Source: Tahibacter aquaticus
Lineage (GTDB): Bacteria; Pseudomonadota; Gammaproteobacteria; Xanthomonadales; Rhodanobacteraceae
Assembly (NCBI RefSeq): GCF_004363655.1
Contig: NZ_SNZH01000002.1
Location: 610,873-674,872, forward strand
Reading direction: 5' to 3'
Length of the DNA stretch: 64,000 nt
The position numbers and the translations under genes are program-made. Below are positions 10,302 through 20,626 of this stretch, in pieces (position 1 is the first letter of the stretch; each line of letters begins with the position of its first letter). The notes beneath the pieces are model-generated. The model was not told the origin of the DNA. It saw nothing but the letters and a program-made list of their open reading frames with translations, and did no database searches.

Positions 10302-11441
10302 ATGCGGCTCAATGCAGGCATGGAACGCGATCAGGCGGCAGGAAAAACAGTCGGGCGCCGAACGTTGGACCGGCCTGGCCAATCGGCGCGGCTGACCGCG
10401 TTGCCTTCCCATGTATACGGTCTGCGCGTGCTCGGCATGGGGCTGGGCGCGCTTCCCGTCGGCCTGCTGCTGCAGGAAATGCACGCGCCCTGGCACTACT
10501 GGGCCTGGGCTGCGCTGTGCTGCCTGGTCTGGCCGCACGCGGCCTATCTGCGCGCGCACGGGAGCGCCACGCCGTTCCGCGTCGAGCGGGGCAATCTCGT
10601 CGTCGATTCGATCATCGCGGGCAGCATGGTGCCGATCATGCATTTCTGCCTGTTGCCGTCGGTGTTGCTGCTGACCGTTGCGACCGCGGACAAGATCAGC
10701 ACCGGTATACGCGGACTATGGCTGCGCGCCGCGCCGGCGATGGTGCTAGGTCTGCTGGCCACCGGCCTGGTCACCGGCTTCGTCTGGGATCCGGAAACCA
10801 GCATGCCGGTACTGGTGGCGAGCCTGCCCATCCTGGTCATCCACACCCTGGCTGTCAGTCTCTACGGCTACCGGCTGGTGCGGCGCGTGCAGCGGCAGAA
10901 CCTGCGCCTGGACGAGCTCTATCGCCTCGATGGGCTGACCCGGCTGGAAAGCCGCGCGCATTGGCTGAGCCAGGCCGAGGCGACATTGCGACGGCATAAA
11001 TCGGATGCGCTGCCCGCTACGCTGATACTGATCGACGTCGACCACTTCAAGGACATCAACGACCGCTACGGCCATGCCACCGGCGACGATGTACTGCGCG
11101 CGATTGCCGACGCGATCCATCACCTGATACCGCTGCACAGCCATGCCGGCAGACTGGGCGGCGACGAGATTGCCATCATCCTGCCACTGGCTCTGGCAGA
11201 TGCCGCCGCCGTGGCGGCGCGCATCGACGCAGCCGTGGAGTCACTCGAATTCCCGCGGTTTCCCGCCCTGCGCTGCTCGATCAGCATCGGCTTGTCGGAG
11301 CTGCCGCCACAAGGGCTCAGCCTGCGCGAATGGAGCGAAGCAGCCGATCACGAGATGTACCGGGCCAAGCGCGCTAGACACAGCGGCCGGGCTCCGCAGG
11401 CGCCAGCCGGGTGTTCCGGTCTGCCCGTCGCGGCATCCTGA
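10302..11441 (+). CDS. Diguanylate cyclase with MASE2 membrane sensor and GGDEF domain
   Basis: The 379-residue protein would make cyclic di-GMP from GTP. Residues about 38-200 form a MASE2-type membrane domain (LRVLGMGLGALPVGLLL, FRVERGNLVVDSIIAGSMVP, then several hydrophobic helices). The GGDEF domain spans about 205-355, with RLDGLTRLESRAHW, LILIDVDHFKDINDRYGH and the active-site motif GGDEI at 286-290; Ile replaces Phe at the last position, which is tolerated in active enzymes. No receiver or EAL domain is present. The ATG has no clear ribosome site; a start at 10320 is also possible. Confidence 0.9.
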   Translation: MRLNAGMERDQAAGKTVGRRTLDRPGQSARLTALPSHVYGLRVLGMGLGALPVGLLLQEMHAPWHYWAWAALCCLVWPHAAYLRAHGSATPFRVERGNLVVDSIIAGSMVPIMHFCLLPSVLLLTVATADKISTGIRGLWLRAAPAMVLGLLATGLVTGFVWDPETSMPVLVASLPILVIHTLAVSLYGYRLVRRVQRQNLRLDELYRLDGLTRLESRAHWLSQAEATLRRHKSDALPATLILIDVDHFKDINDRYGHATGDDVLRAIADAIHHLIPLHSHAGRLGGDEIAIILPLALADAAAVAARIDAAVESLEFPRFPALRCSISIGLSELPPQGLSLREWSEAADHEMYRAKRARHSGRAPQAPAGCSGLPVAAS

Positions 11442-11469
11442 GCGGGGCGCATCGGCTGCTGGCTTGCGC

Positions 11470-12750
11470 TCAGGCGCCGTGGCCGGACTGCAGCGTCACG
11501 CGTGCCGGCCGCCCCGGTAGATCCAGCTCGCTGAGGCGCGCCGGGCTGCGCGCTATCACCCGGCCGCCGCGCAGTACGTACAGCCGCGTTGCCTTCAGGC
11601 GTATGGCCTCGAACGGGTCTGCCGCCTGCAGCACGACCAGGTTGGCGCGGCAGCCGACCGCGAGGCCGTAGCCATCCAGATGCAGGATGCGCGCGGCGTT
11701 CGTCGTCACCGCATCGAAGGCCTGGCGGATGGCTTCCTGCGAAGTCATCTGCGCCACATGGATGCCCATGTGCGCGACTTCCAGCATGTCGGCGCTGCCG
11801 AAGGAATACCACGGGTCCATCACGCAGTCGTGGCCGAAGGCGACATCGACGCCGGCGGCCAGCAGTTCCGGCACACGGGTCATGCCGCGCCGTTTGGGAT
11901 AGGTATCGTGGCGGCCCTGCAGGGTGATGTTGATCAGCGGATTGGCGATCGCCGCCACGCCGCTTTCGGCGATCAGCGGTAGCAATTTGGAAACGTAGTA
12001 ATTGTCCATCGAGTGCATGGACGTGAGGTGCGAGCCGGCGACGCGGCCGTGCAGGCCCAGCCGCTGCGATTGTGCCGCCAGGGTCTCGATATGGCGCGAA
12101 TGCGGATCGTCGGATTCGTCGCAATGCATGTCGACCAGCAGGCCGCGCGCAGCCGCCAGTTCGCACAGGATGCGTACCGATTCGGCACCGTCGGCCATGG
12201 TCCGCTCGAAATGCGGAATGCCGCCGACCACGTCCACGCCGCGGTCCAGTGCGCGCGCGAGGTTGTCCTGCGCCGTGGCCGAGCGCAGCAGTCCGTCCTG
12301 GGGAAAGGCGACCAGTTGCAGATCGAGATACGGCGCCACCTGGCGCCGCACTTCAAGCAGCGCGTCGACGGCCAGCAGGCGGTCGTCGCAAATGTCCACA
12401 TGGCTACGGATGGCGAGCAGGCCTTGCGCCACGGCCATGTCGCAATAGTCCAGGGCGCGGCGGGCGATGGCTTCGCGGGTCAGGTCGGGCTTTAGCTCGC
12501 CCCACAGCGCAATGCCTTCGAGCAAGGTGCCCGAGCGGTTCAGCCGCGGCAGGCCCAGCGACAGCGCCGAATCGAGATGGAAATGTGCATCGACGAACGG
12601 CGGCGACACCAGCCGACCGCTGGCATCGATCTCTTCGGCAGCGGTGGCGGCGAGAGCGGTTTCGACCGCGACGATGCGCCCGTCGCGGATGCCGATGTCG
12701 ATATCGCGGCGTCCGTCGGGCAGGTTGGCGTGGCGCAGGATCAGGTCCAT
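11470..12750 (-). CDS. codA: Cytosine deaminase CodA
   Basis: The 426-residue amidohydrolase should deaminate cytosine to uracil and ammonia. Every catalytic or metal residue of E. coli CodA has a counterpart shifted by exactly -5: H56/H58 (DAHFH), Q151, H209 and E212 (DMHCDES), H241 (AGSHLTSMHS) and D308 (FGHDC). Length equals E. coli CodA. The ATG at 12750 starts the conserved MDLILRHANLPDG. It is divergent from the beta-alanine and pyrimidine genes to its right, which consume the uracil formed. Isoguanine or another related ring is a possible alternative substrate. Confidence 0.93.
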   Translation of the reverse strand: MDLILRHANLPDGRRDIDIGIRDGRIVAVETALAATAAEEIDASGRLVSPPFVDAHFHLDSALSLGLPRLNRSGTLLEGIALWGELKPDLTREAIARRALDYCDMAVAQGLLAIRSHVDICDDRLLAVDALLEVRRQVAPYLDLQLVAFPQDGLLRSATAQDNLARALDRGVDVVGGIPHFERTMADGAESVRILCELAAARGLLVDMHCDESDDPHSRHIETLAAQSQRLGLHGRVAGSHLTSMHSMDNYYVSKLLPLIAESGVAAIANPLINITLQGRHDTYPKRRGMTRVPELLAAGVDVAFGHDCVMDPWYSFGSADMLEVAHMGIHVAQMTSQEAIRQAFDAVTTNAARILHLDGYGLAVGCRANLVVLQAADPFEAIRLKATRLYVLRGGRVIARSPARLSELDLPGRPARVTLQSGHGA

Positions 12751-13083
12751 GGCAGGCTTGGTGGCGTGGGGAAAGCAAAAAACTAGCACGTAGCCGCCAT
12801 CGTGCGCCGCCGCTTGCATCCGTGCGCGGGTAGTGCAACGCTCGGCGTTCGGTCGGCGAAACGGTCTCGCCGGTTGCGCCGCGGCAGGTAGTCCGCGGTG
12901 CGCAAGGAATTCGCCGCGCCCTGCGCGGCAGGACAAGGGCAGGAAGCAACCAGCTATCCGGCCCCCTGTCCCTGTTCAGCGTACAAGAACTGCGGCAAGC
13001 TCTGCGTGGAAGCGTTGCGCGACTTGCCGGGTGCAAGCCAGCGCCCACCGGCCATGCCAGCATCAACCAGGACCGAGCCCACC
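12751..13083. other. Divergent intergenic region between codA and the aminotransferase gene
   Basis: These 333 bases separate two divergent pyrimidine-catabolism genes and must hold their promoters. I see no convincing coding frame, no clear sigma-70 pair and no obvious operator palindrome. No transcription factor gene lies in the cluster. Confidence 0.5.
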
Positions 13084-14442
13084 ATGAATGACGCAGCCGC
13101 CGCCTCGGCGTCGCAGACCGCTACGGATCTGAATCTCGATCCGTACTGGATGCCGTTTACCCACAACCGCTATTTCAAGCAGCATCGCCCGCTGGACCGC
13201 CTGCTGGTCGGCGCGCAGGGCGCCTACTACACCACCGTCGAAGGCCAGCAATTGTTCGACTGCCTGTCCGGCCTGTGGTGCAGCTCGCTCGGTCATCGCC
13301 CGGCGCGCATCGTCGAGGCGGTCAAGGCACAGCTGGACAAGGCCGACTACATTCCTGCGTTCCAGGTCGCCAGTCCCGACACCTTCCGCCTGGCCGAGCG
13401 CATCGCCGCGGTTGCGCCGGGCGATCTGAACCGCGTGTTCTTCACCAACTCCGGTTCCGAAGCGGTGGATACCTCGGTCAAGATCGCCATCGCCTATCAC
13501 CGCCTGCGCGGCGAAGCCTCGCGCACACGCATCATCGGCCGCGAGAAGGGCTATCACGGCGTGGGCATCGCCGGCATTTCCGCCGGCGGCATGGTGGCCA
13601 ACCGCAAGATGTTCGCGCCGCTGATGCTGCCTGGCGTCGACCACCTGCCGCATACCCACACCCTCAAGGAAATGGCCTATTCCCGCGGCCAGCCAAGCTG
13701 GGGCGCGCACCTGGCCGACGAGCTGGAACGCCTGGTCGCGCTGCACGACGCGTCGACCATTGCCGCGGTGATCGTCGAGCCCATGCAGGGCTCGGTCGGC
13801 GTGGTCGTGCCGCCGCAGGGCTATCTGCAGCGCCTGCGCGAGATCTGCGACAAGCACGGCATCCTGCTCATCTTCGACGAAGTGATCTGCGGCTTCGGCC
13901 GCATGGGCGACTGGTTCGGCGCGCAGGCCTTCGGCGTCACGCCCGACCTCATCACCTTCGCCAAGTGCGTCAACAACGGCACCGTGCCCATGGGCGGCGT
14001 GATCGCGCGCCAGGGCATCTACGACACCTTCATGCAGGGGCCGGACTACCTGGTGGAACTGTTCCACGGGTATACCTATTCCGCCCATGCCCTGGCCGTG
14101 GCCGCGGCCCATGCCACGCTGGACATCCTGCACGACGAAGGCGTGCCGCAGCGCTTCGGCGAACTCGGGCGCAAGATCGAAGACGCCGTGCATACGCTCA
14201 AGGGCGAGCCGAACGTCATCGACATCCGCAACTGCGGTGCCGCCGCAGCAGTGGAACTGGCACCGTTGCCGGGCCAGGTCGGCCTGCGCGGGCTGCGCCT
14301 GTTCGAGGAAGGCCTCAAGCGCGGCCTGCTGCTGCGCTATACCGGCGACACCATCGCCATGGCGCCGCCGGTGATCACCACCGATGCGGAACTGGAAAAA
14401 ATGATCGAAGGCGTGCGCGCCTGCATCCGCGCCGTCGCCTGA
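13084..14442 (+). CDS. Class III omega-aminotransferase, probably beta-alanine:pyruvate
   Basis: A 452-residue PLP enzyme of the class III aminotransferase family. The N-terminal [15 protein letters not shown] is typical of omega-amino acid:pyruvate transaminases. [20 protein letters not shown] carries the cofactor-contacting Asp, and [18 protein letters not shown] holds the PLP-binding Lys at residue 294. Its neighbours are an MmsA-type dehydrogenase and a carbamoyl-beta-alanine hydrolase, so the likely reaction is beta-alanine + pyruvate to malonate semialdehyde + alanine. The substrate is inferred from context; other omega-amines are possible. The ATG at 13084 was preferred to one at 13054, which lacks a ribosome site. 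Confidence 0.93.
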   Translation: MNDAAAASASQTATDLNLDPYWMPFTHNRYFKQHRPLDRLLVGAQGAYYTTVEGQQLFDCLSGLWCSSLGHRPARIVEAVKAQLDKADYIPAFQVASPDTFRLAERIAAVAPGDLNRVFFTNSGSEAVDTSVKIAIAYHRLRGEASRTRIIGREKGYHGVGIAGISAGGMVANRKMFAPLMLPGVDHLPHTHTLKEMAYSRGQPSWGAHLADELERLVALHDASTIAAVIVEPMQGSVGVVVPPQGYLQRLREICDKHGILLIFDEVICGFGRMGDWFGAQAFGVTPDLITFAKCVNNGTVPMGGVIARQGIYDTFMQGPDYLVELFHGYTYSAHALAVAAAHATLDILHDEGVPQRFGELGRKIEDAVHTLKGEPNVIDIRNCGAAAAVELAPLPGQVGLRGLRLFEEGLKRGLLLRYTGDTIAMAPPVITTDAELEKMIEGVRACIRAVA

Positions 14443-14518
14443 AGGCGATGCCGCTTATTTGCGCTTGAGTCGAAACGGCGGCGCGGCAACCATGGCCGCG
14501 CCGGCCCAGGAGAAGCCC

Positions 14519-16021
14519 ATGCTAGCCCCCGTCGTCATTCCCCATTACATCGCCGGCGAACGGCATAGCCCAGAAGGCGGGCGCAGCACGGCCGTCTACA
14601 ACCCGGCCACCGGCGAGCAGAGCGGCCGCCTGCCGCTGGCCACGCCGGCCCAGGTCGATGCGGCGGTGCAGGCGGCCAGGGCGGCATTCCCGGCCTGGTC
14701 GGTAACGCCGCCGCTGAAACGCGCCCGCGTGCTGTTCAAGCTGCGCGAAATCCTCGAACAGCGCGCCGACGAACTCGCTGCCGCGATCACCGCCGAACAC
14801 GGCAAGACGCACAGCGACGCTTTGGGCGAAGTGCAGCGCGGCATCGAAGTGGTGGAATTCGCCTGCGGCATTCCGCAACTGCTCAAGGGCGAAGTGACCG
14901 AGAACGTCGGCAGCGCGGTGGACTCGCACTCGCTGCGCCAGCCGCTGGGCGTCGTGGCCGGCATCACGCCGTTCAATTTCCCGGCCATGGTTCCCTTGTG
15001 GATGTTTCCCATCGCGATCGCCTGCGGCAACTGCTTCGTGCTCAAGCCGTCCGAACGCGACCCGTCGCCGTCGCTGCTGCTGGCCGACTGGCTGGCCGAA
15101 GCGGGCCTGCCACCCGGCGTGTTCAACGTCGTGCACGGCGACAAGGAAGCCGTCGACGCCATCCTCGCCCATCCCGACATCGCCGCGGTCAGTTTCGTCG
15201 GCTCCACGCCGATTGCGCGCTACATCTATGCCACCGGCTGCGCCGCGGGCAAGCGCGTGCAGGCGCTGGGCGGGGCGAAGAATCACATGGTCGTGCTGCC
15301 CGATGCCGATCTCGACCAGGCTGCCGATGCGCTGATGGGCGCCGGCTACGGCTCGGCCGGCGAGCGCTGCATGGCGATCTCGGTCGCCGTCGCTGTCGGT
15401 GACGACACCGCCGACAAGCTGATCGCCAAGCTCGCGCCGCGCGTGGCGGCGCTGAAGATCGGCCGCGGCGATGCGCCCGACATGGACATGGGCCCGCTCA
15501 TCACCGCAGCGCATCGCGACAAGGTGCGCGGCTATGTCGACACCGGCGTAGCCGAAGGCGCGCAACTCGTCGTCGACGGCCGCGGCCACACGGTCGCTGG
15601 CTGCGAAGACGGCTTCTTCCTCGGCGGCTGCCTGTTCGACCATGTGCGTCCGGACATGCGCATCTACCGCGAAGAGATCTTCGGTCCGGTGCTGTCGCTG
15701 ATGCGCGTGGCCAGCTACGACGAGGCCGTCGGCCTGGTCAATGCGCACGAATACGGCAACGGCGTCGCCCTGTTCACCCGCGACGGTGATGCCGCGCGAG
15801 ATTTTGCCCAACGTATACAAATTGGCATGGTCGGCATCAATGTGCCGATTCCCGTGCCCATGGCCTTCCACAGCTTCGGTGGATGGAAGGCTTCGCTGTT
15901 CGGCGACCATCATGTCTACGGTCCCGAAGGCGTGCGTTTCTACACCCGGCTCAAGACTGTCACCACGCGCTGGCCGACCAGCATCCGCGCCGGTGCGCAG
16001 TTCGTGATGCCGCATACCTGA
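14519..16021 (+). CDS. mmsA: CoA-acylating (methyl)malonate-semialdehyde dehydrogenase
   Basis: The 500-residue enzyme belongs to the MmsA branch of aldehyde dehydrogenases, which oxidise methylmalonate or malonate semialdehyde with CoA and NAD to propionyl- or acetyl-CoA plus CO2. [20 protein letters not shown] and the family signature [16 protein letters not shown] are present; the catalytic Cys is residue 284 in GERCMAIS. The ATG at 14519 has an AGGAGAA ribosome site six bases upstream; two earlier in-frame ATGs lack one. Directly downstream of the aminotransferase, it would take malonate semialdehyde from beta-alanine to acetyl-CoA. Confidence 0.95.
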   Translation: MLAPVVIPHYIAGERHSPEGGRSTAVYNPATGEQSGRLPLATPAQVDAAVQAARAAFPAWSVTPPLKRARVLFKLREILEQRADELAAAITAEHGKTHSDALGEVQRGIEVVEFACGIPQLLKGEVTENVGSAVDSHSLRQPLGVVAGITPFNFPAMVPLWMFPIAIACGNCFVLKPSERDPSPSLLLADWLAEAGLPPGVFNVVHGDKEAVDAILAHPDIAAVSFVGSTPIARYIYATGCAAGKRVQALGGAKNHMVVLPDADLDQAADALMGAGYGSAGERCMAISVAVAVGDDTADKLIAKLAPRVAALKIGRGDAPDMDMGPLITAAHRDKVRGYVDTGVAEGAQLVVDGRGHTVAGCEDGFFLGGCLFDHVRPDMRIYREEIFGPVLSLMRVASYDEAVGLVNAHEYGNGVALFTRDGDAARDFAQRIQIGMVGINVPIPVPMAFHSFGGWKASLFGDHHVYGPEGVRFYTRLKTVTTRWPTSIRAGAQFVMPHT

Positions 16022-16037
16022 TGCGCGAGGTGAAGCC

Positions 16038-17300
16038 ATGAATGCCGCACTGAAATCCGCTCCGGGCGATCTGCTGCAGGTCGACGGCCGGCGCCTGTGG
16101 GACAGCCTGATGGAAATGGCGCAGATCGGCGCCACGCCCAAGGGCGGCGTCTGCCGCCTGGCCCTGACCGACCTGGACAAGCAGGGCCGCGACCTGTTCG
16201 TGCGCTGGGCCAGGGAAGCCGGCTGCAGCATTGCCGTGGACAAGATGGGCAATGTGTTCGCGCGCCGTGCTGGCAGCGACGACAGCCTGGCGCCAGTGAT
16301 CACCGGCTCGCACGCCGACTCGCAGCCTACCGGCGGCCGCTTCGACGGCATCTACGGCGTGCTCGGCGGGCTGGAGGTGATACGCAGCCTCAACGACCGC
16401 GGCATCGTCACGCGCCGGCCCATCGAAGTGGTGATCTGGACCAACGAGGAAGGCTCGCGTTTCGCGCCGGCGATGGTGTCCTCGGGTGTGTTCGCCGGGG
16501 TGTTCTCGCTGGAATACGGCCTTTCCCGCGCCGACGTCGACGGCAAGACCATGGGCGAGGAACTGGCGCGCATCGGCTATGCCGGCGACCTGCCGGTCGG
16601 CGGCCGCGATATCCACGCCGCGTTCGAACTGCATATCGAGCAGGGGCCCATCCTCGAAACCGAAGGCATCACCATCGGTGTCGTGCATGCGGCCCAGGGC
16701 CAGCGCTGGTATGAGGTCGTGTTCACGGGCCAGGAATCGCATGCCGGCCCCACACCCATGCCGCGGCGCCGCGACGCGCTGCTCGGCGCGGCCAAGGTGG
16801 TGCAGCTGGTCAACGCGATCGGGCACAAGTATGCGCCGTACGCCTGCGCGACGGTCGGCATGCTGCAGGTGCATCCGAACTCGCGCAACGTCATTCCCGG
16901 CCGCGTGTTCTTCACCGTCGACATTCGCCATCCGGAAGATGCGGTGCTGGCACAGATGGATGCGGACCTGCGCGCCGGCATTGCCCAGGCGGCCAGCGAA
17001 GCGGCGGTAGACGTGTCGAAACTGGAGCAGATCTTCTATTACGCCCCTGTCGCCTTCGACGCCGACTGCGTCGCCTCGGTCCGCGGCGGTGCGGAGAAAT
17101 TCGGCTACTCGCATCGCGACATCGTGTCCGGCGCCGGACACGACGCCTGCTATCTCGCGAAAGTCGCGCCGACTAGCATGGTGTTCGTGCCCTGCATCGG
17201 TGGCATCAGCCACAACGAGATCGAGGACGCGACGCCGGAGTGGATCGAGGCCGGCGCCAATGTGCTGCTGCATGCAATGCTGGAGCGGGCGCAGAGTTGA
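16038..17300 (+). CDS. Zn-dependent N-carbamoyl-beta-alanine amidohydrolase (beta-ureidopropionase)
   Basis: A 420-residue metallohydrolase of the M20-like carbamoylase/amidase family. Metal-site motifs are in order: TGSHADSQPTGGRFDGIYG, the WTNEEGSRF glutamates, AFELHIEQGPILE, and the C-terminal SGAGHDACYLAKV. The dimerisation-domain segment QESHAGPTPMPRRRDAL is also present. In this cluster the likely reaction is hydrolysis of N-carbamoyl-beta-alanine to beta-alanine, CO2 and ammonia, linking HydA to the aminotransferase. An L-N-carbamoylase or allantoate hydrolase of the same family cannot be excluded by sequence alone. It begins 16 bases after mmsA. Confidence 0.92.
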   Translation: MNAALKSAPGDLLQVDGRRLWDSLMEMAQIGATPKGGVCRLALTDLDKQGRDLFVRWAREAGCSIAVDKMGNVFARRAGSDDSLAPVITGSHADSQPTGGRFDGIYGVLGGLEVIRSLNDRGIVTRRPIEVVIWTNEEGSRFAPAMVSSGVFAGVFSLEYGLSRADVDGKTMGEELARIGYAGDLPVGGRDIHAAFELHIEQGPILETEGITIGVVHAAQGQRWYEVVFTGQESHAGPTPMPRRRDALLGAAKVVQLVNAIGHKYAPYACATVGMLQVHPNSRNVIPGRVFFTVDIRHPEDAVLAQMDADLRAGIAQAASEAAVDVSKLEQIFYYAPVAFDADCVASVRGGAEKFGYSHRDIVSGAGHDACYLAKVAPTSMVFVPCIGGISHNEIEDATPEWIEAGANVLLHAMLERAQS

Positions 17301-17493
17301 TCGCACGCGCCGCCCTGCAGGCGCAGTGACCCGGCGGTGCCGCGTGCCTGGCGTCCAACCCGGGTGGGGACAGTCAAGCCTGCCCCGGGTATCGGGCGCG
17401 CGGCGAATGGCCTGGCACGCACTAACCGGTAGTGACGGGAGCGCCCTGGCCGCGCCGGACGTGCGGCTCAATCGGCCGTCGGTAAATCGGCCG

Positions 17494-18633
17494 CTAGGGA
17501 GTTTGCAAGGACGCGTTGGCGGCCCGGTCCGGCTTCGGCGAGACGGGACTGGACTCCTGCCGTCCTGCCCTTCTCCTGGAGAGTGCGGAGTAGGCCTTGC
17601 GGCCCAACCGTATCGCGGGTCTTTCGACCAGCCTGACAACGGCGTAGCAGAACAGCAGCAACACGATGAGTGCCTGGACGTCGGGAGGCAGCACGTTCAC
17701 GCCGAAGGCGGACAGCCACACTTTGATGGACTCAAAAAACCAGTTGTGAAACAGGTAGACGGAGTAGGTGAGGTCCGATAGCAGCCTGACGATGCGCGCG
17801 TCCCCGAGGTAGTCCCGGAAGAACCACGCGGCCCAGAAGATCGCCAGGGCCGGCGCTACGAAATCAGCCGCTGCCCAGACCGGATGAAGCGGGGGAATGA
17901 GGCGGTAATACTGCACCAGTGCGATTGCGCTGATCAGCAGCAGCCAGGAAAGCGTCGTAGTACGCGTCTGGTACAGGTAGAACATTGCGCCTACGAACAG
18001 AAACGGCCCGTAGATCGTCAGGTATCCGTGCGTGAAACTGCCGGTGTTCGGAACCGGATCGGTTACCGCAGCAAGCACGATCAGCAGCGTGAAAGCCAGC
18101 GGCAGCCAGCGACGCGCATGCGTCATCAGGCCGCCGGCGCGAGCGGCCGCCATGATCAGATAGAACACGACTTCCACGCGCAGCGTCCACTCGACACCGG
18201 CCAGTGCTGGCGGCGTATTGAACAGGTCGCCGATCAGCAACAGCTGTGCGATCAGGGCGCCGACGGAGACCGGGCTGCCGTAGAGCGCGATGATGGTGTA
18301 CTCCATCAATACCGCGACAAAGTACAGCGGGTAGATGCGAAACGCGCGTTTTACCAGGAACTCTGTCGTAGCTTCGCTTTGCAGTACGTGCGTGATGATG
18401 TAGCCGGAGACCAGGAAGAAGACGACGACCCCCACGCCGCCGCCCGTGACGAGCGGAAGCACCCAGCTGGCCAACGTCCGCACCGAACTGTGTACCGTCG
18501 GGTCGTTCGACAAGGGCACCAGATAGGTGCCGAACTTGTGCCCGACCAGCACGGAAACGAACGCGAATATGCGCAGGTAGTCGAGAAAGACGATGCGCGA
18601 CTTCGCATGGGCGGACGGCGGGGAAGTTTCCAT
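17494..18633 (-). CDS. Membrane acyltransferase, family 3 (OafA/YrhL-like)
   Basis: The 379-residue protein starts IVFLDYLRIFAFVSVLVGHK, the N-terminal helix of acyltransferase-3 proteins with the conserved His at about residue 32, and has about ten hydrophobic helices. These enzymes move acyl groups, often acetyl, onto cell-surface sugars. The hydrophilic, basic C-terminus is cytoplasmic-like. It lies opposite to and in the middle of the pyrimidine cluster with no functional link to it, so it may be a later insertion. The substrate cannot be inferred. The ATG at 18633 gives the family-length N-terminus. Confidence 0.85.
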   Translation of the reverse strand: METSPPSAHAKSRIVFLDYLRIFAFVSVLVGHKFGTYLVPLSNDPTVHSSVRTLASWVLPLVTGGGVGVVVFFLVSGYIITHVLQSEATTEFLVKRAFRIYPLYFVAVLMEYTIIALYGSPVSVGALIAQLLLIGDLFNTPPALAGVEWTLRVEVVFYLIMAAARAGGLMTHARRWLPLAFTLLIVLAAVTDPVPNTGSFTHGYLTIYGPFLFVGAMFYLYQTRTTTLSWLLLISAIALVQYYRLIPPLHPVWAAADFVAPALAIFWAAWFFRDYLGDARIVRLLSDLTYSVYLFHNWFFESIKVWLSAFGVNVLPPDVQALIVLLLFCYAVVRLVERPAIRLGRKAYSALSRRRAGRQESSPVSPKPDRAANASLQTP

Positions 18634-19255
18634 GGGTTTTCGCAGAGACGGGGAGTGGAGCGCGCTTTGGTCCGGTGCGATTGCGCGACGGACACCTGGA
18701 AGTTCCGAGCCACACGGTGCCCTCAGTGGGAACACCAGAATGGCCCTTTCGGGACACGACAAGACCTTTACCATGGCAGACTACCGAATACACGATCAAG
18801 AGGCAGCTGGTCTCGGCGCCGCTTGACCGGTTGCTCCGGATCACTGTCGCCCGGGCGGCTTTCGCGTTCATGACCCGGCGCATTCGGAACGCGGGGGAGA
18901 GCTGGACCGTTGAGCGGGTCTCGCTGGCCGGCCCGGCGGCGCGCCGCCAGTTCGCCAGGCCCCGTTCCCTGCCGGTTGCGCGAGGGAGCCGCGTTTTTGC
19001 TCGTCGATACCGGGAAGTCCGGTCAGCCGTCGAGCCGAGCCATGCCCATCCCGCTTGCGCCGCCGCCGCAATCCGACTAAAAAACACAGGTGGGGTGCTG
19101 ACCCGTCCGGCCAGGGCGCGTTGCGCAGGCGCAAGGGCCGCCTGCAGGTCTTGCCCCCGTTCCTTCCGACGACCGCGCCCGCGTCTCGTCCGCCGTTTTC
19201 GGGCGGACGGCCTGGGGCCGGCGCGGTTTACTCCAAGGCGCCCCCAGGAGACCGA
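18634..19255. other. Intergenic region upstream of preT and the acyltransferase gene
   Basis: About 620 bases between divergent genes. Open frames here lack ribosome sites and have compositions unlike proteins, so I call no gene. An AGGAG ribosome site for preT lies at 19246-19250. Promoters for both flanking genes are expected but none stands out. Confidence 0.5.
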
Positions 19256-20626
19256 ATGAGCCGCAAGGACCTTGCCGACATTGCTTCCGGACGACTGTCC
19301 GCACAGCAGCTCGCGCAGAATTTCGACGACGTATCCCCGCCGCTGGACCGGCAGAGCGCGCTGATCGCCGCGCAACGCTGCTACTACTGCTACGACGCGC
19401 CCTGCATCCAGGCCTGTCCTACCGGCATCGACATTCCGAGCTTCATCCGCCGCATCACCACCGACAACCTGCGTGGTGCGGCGCAGGATATCCTCGGCGC
19501 GAACGTGCTCGGCGGCATGTGCGCGCGGGTCTGCCCGACGGAAATCCTCTGCGAGGGCAGCTGCGTGCGTAATACCGGCGAATCGCAGCCGGTTGAGATC
19601 GGCGCCCTGCAGCGCTATGCCACCGACTGGGTATTCGACACCAATGTCACGCTGTTCGACCGCGCACCGGCCACGGGCAAGCGCGTCGCCATCGTCGGCG
19701 CCGGACCGGCCGGGCTGTCCTGCGCACACACACTGGCGCGGCTGGGCCACGACGTGACCCTCTTCGACGCCAAGCCCAAGCCGGGCGGACTGAACGAATA
19801 CGGCATCGCCGAATACAAAGTGCTGGAATTCGCCGCGCGGGAAATCGAATGGCTGCTGTCGATCGGCGGCATCGCCTGGCAGGGCGGCCAGGCATTGGGC
19901 GAAAATCTGCACCTTTCCTCATTGTGCAATGACTACGACGCAGTATTCCTCGGCCTGGGCCTGGCGGGTGTCAACGCGCTGGGCATCGACGGCGAAAACC
20001 TCGCCGGCGTGCGCAACGCCGTCGATTTCATCGCCGACCTGCGCCAGTGCGACGATTTCAGCCAGATGCCGGTAGGCCGCCGCGTCGTGGTGATCGGCGG
20101 CGGCAACACCGCCATCGATGCCGCGGTGCAAAGCAGGAAGCTCGGCGCCGAATCGGTCACCCTGGTATACCGCCGCGGCAGCGCCAGCATGAGCGCCACC
20201 TGGGCCGAGCAGGAATTCGCCAAGACCCAGGGCGTCAACGTGATCGAATGGGCGCAGCCGCGCCGCATCCTCGGCTCGGCCGGTGCCGTCGAGGCGATCG
20301 AATTCGAATATACCCAGCTCGACGCGGACGGCCGCCTGCTTGGCAGCGGCGATGTATTGCGCTTGGCCGCCGACACGGTGCTCAAGGCCATCGGCCAGGT
20401 GCTGCTGGCGCCGCGCGCCGACGGCGACGCCAGCGCGCTGCTGGAGGTTGACAAAGGCCGCATTGTGGTCAATGCAGAATTCGAGACTTCTGTGCGCGGC
20501 GTCTGGGCCGGCGGAGACTGCGTCGGCGGCAAGGTCGACCTGACCGTGCAGGCAGTGGAAGACGGCAAGCAGGCCGCGCGCTCCATGCACGCGCGCCTGG
20601 GCAACGGAGGACAGGGCAATGGCTGA
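19256..20626 (+). CDS. preT: NAD-dependent dihydropyrimidine dehydrogenase, subunit PreT
   Basis: The 456-residue flavoprotein subunit passes electrons between NADH and PreA for reduction of uracil or thymine. The N-terminal Fe-S region shows CYYCYDAPCIQACPTGIDIP and CARVCPTEILCEGSCVR, as in GltD-like proteins. Two Rossmann folds follow: VAIVGAGPAGLSCAHTLARL for FAD and VVVIGGGNTAIDAAV for NAD(P). An AGGAG ribosome site lies five bases before the ATG at 19256. The reading frame overlaps preA by eight bases, implying coupled translation of the two subunits. Confidence 0.96.
   Translation: MSRKDLADIASGRLSAQQLAQNFDDVSPPLDRQSALIAAQRCYYCYDAPCIQACPTGIDIPSFIRRITTDNLRGAAQDILGANVLGGMCARVCPTEILCEGSCVRNTGESQPVEIGALQRYATDWVFDTNVTLFDRAPATGKRVAIVGAGPAGLSCAHTLARLGHDVTLFDAKPKPGGLNEYGIAEYKVLEFAAREIEWLLSIGGIAWQGGQALGENLHLSSLCNDYDAVFLGLGLAGVNALGIDGENLAGVRNAVDFIADLRQCDDFSQMPVGRRVVVIGGGNTAIDAAVQSRKLGAESVTLVYRRGSASMSATWAEQEFAKTQGVNVIEWAQPRRILGSAGAVEAIEFEYTQLDADGRLLGSGDVLRLAADTVLKAIGQVLLAPRADGDASALLEVDKGRIVVNAEFETSVRGVWAGGDCVGGKVDLTVQAVEDGKQAARSMHARLGNGGQGNG

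Noticed and set aside
12898..13083. Longer N-terminus of the aminotransferase from an upstream in-frame start
   Set aside because: The extra 62 residues are Cys/Pro/Arg-rich and unlike the family; the ATG at 13084 fits the family start.
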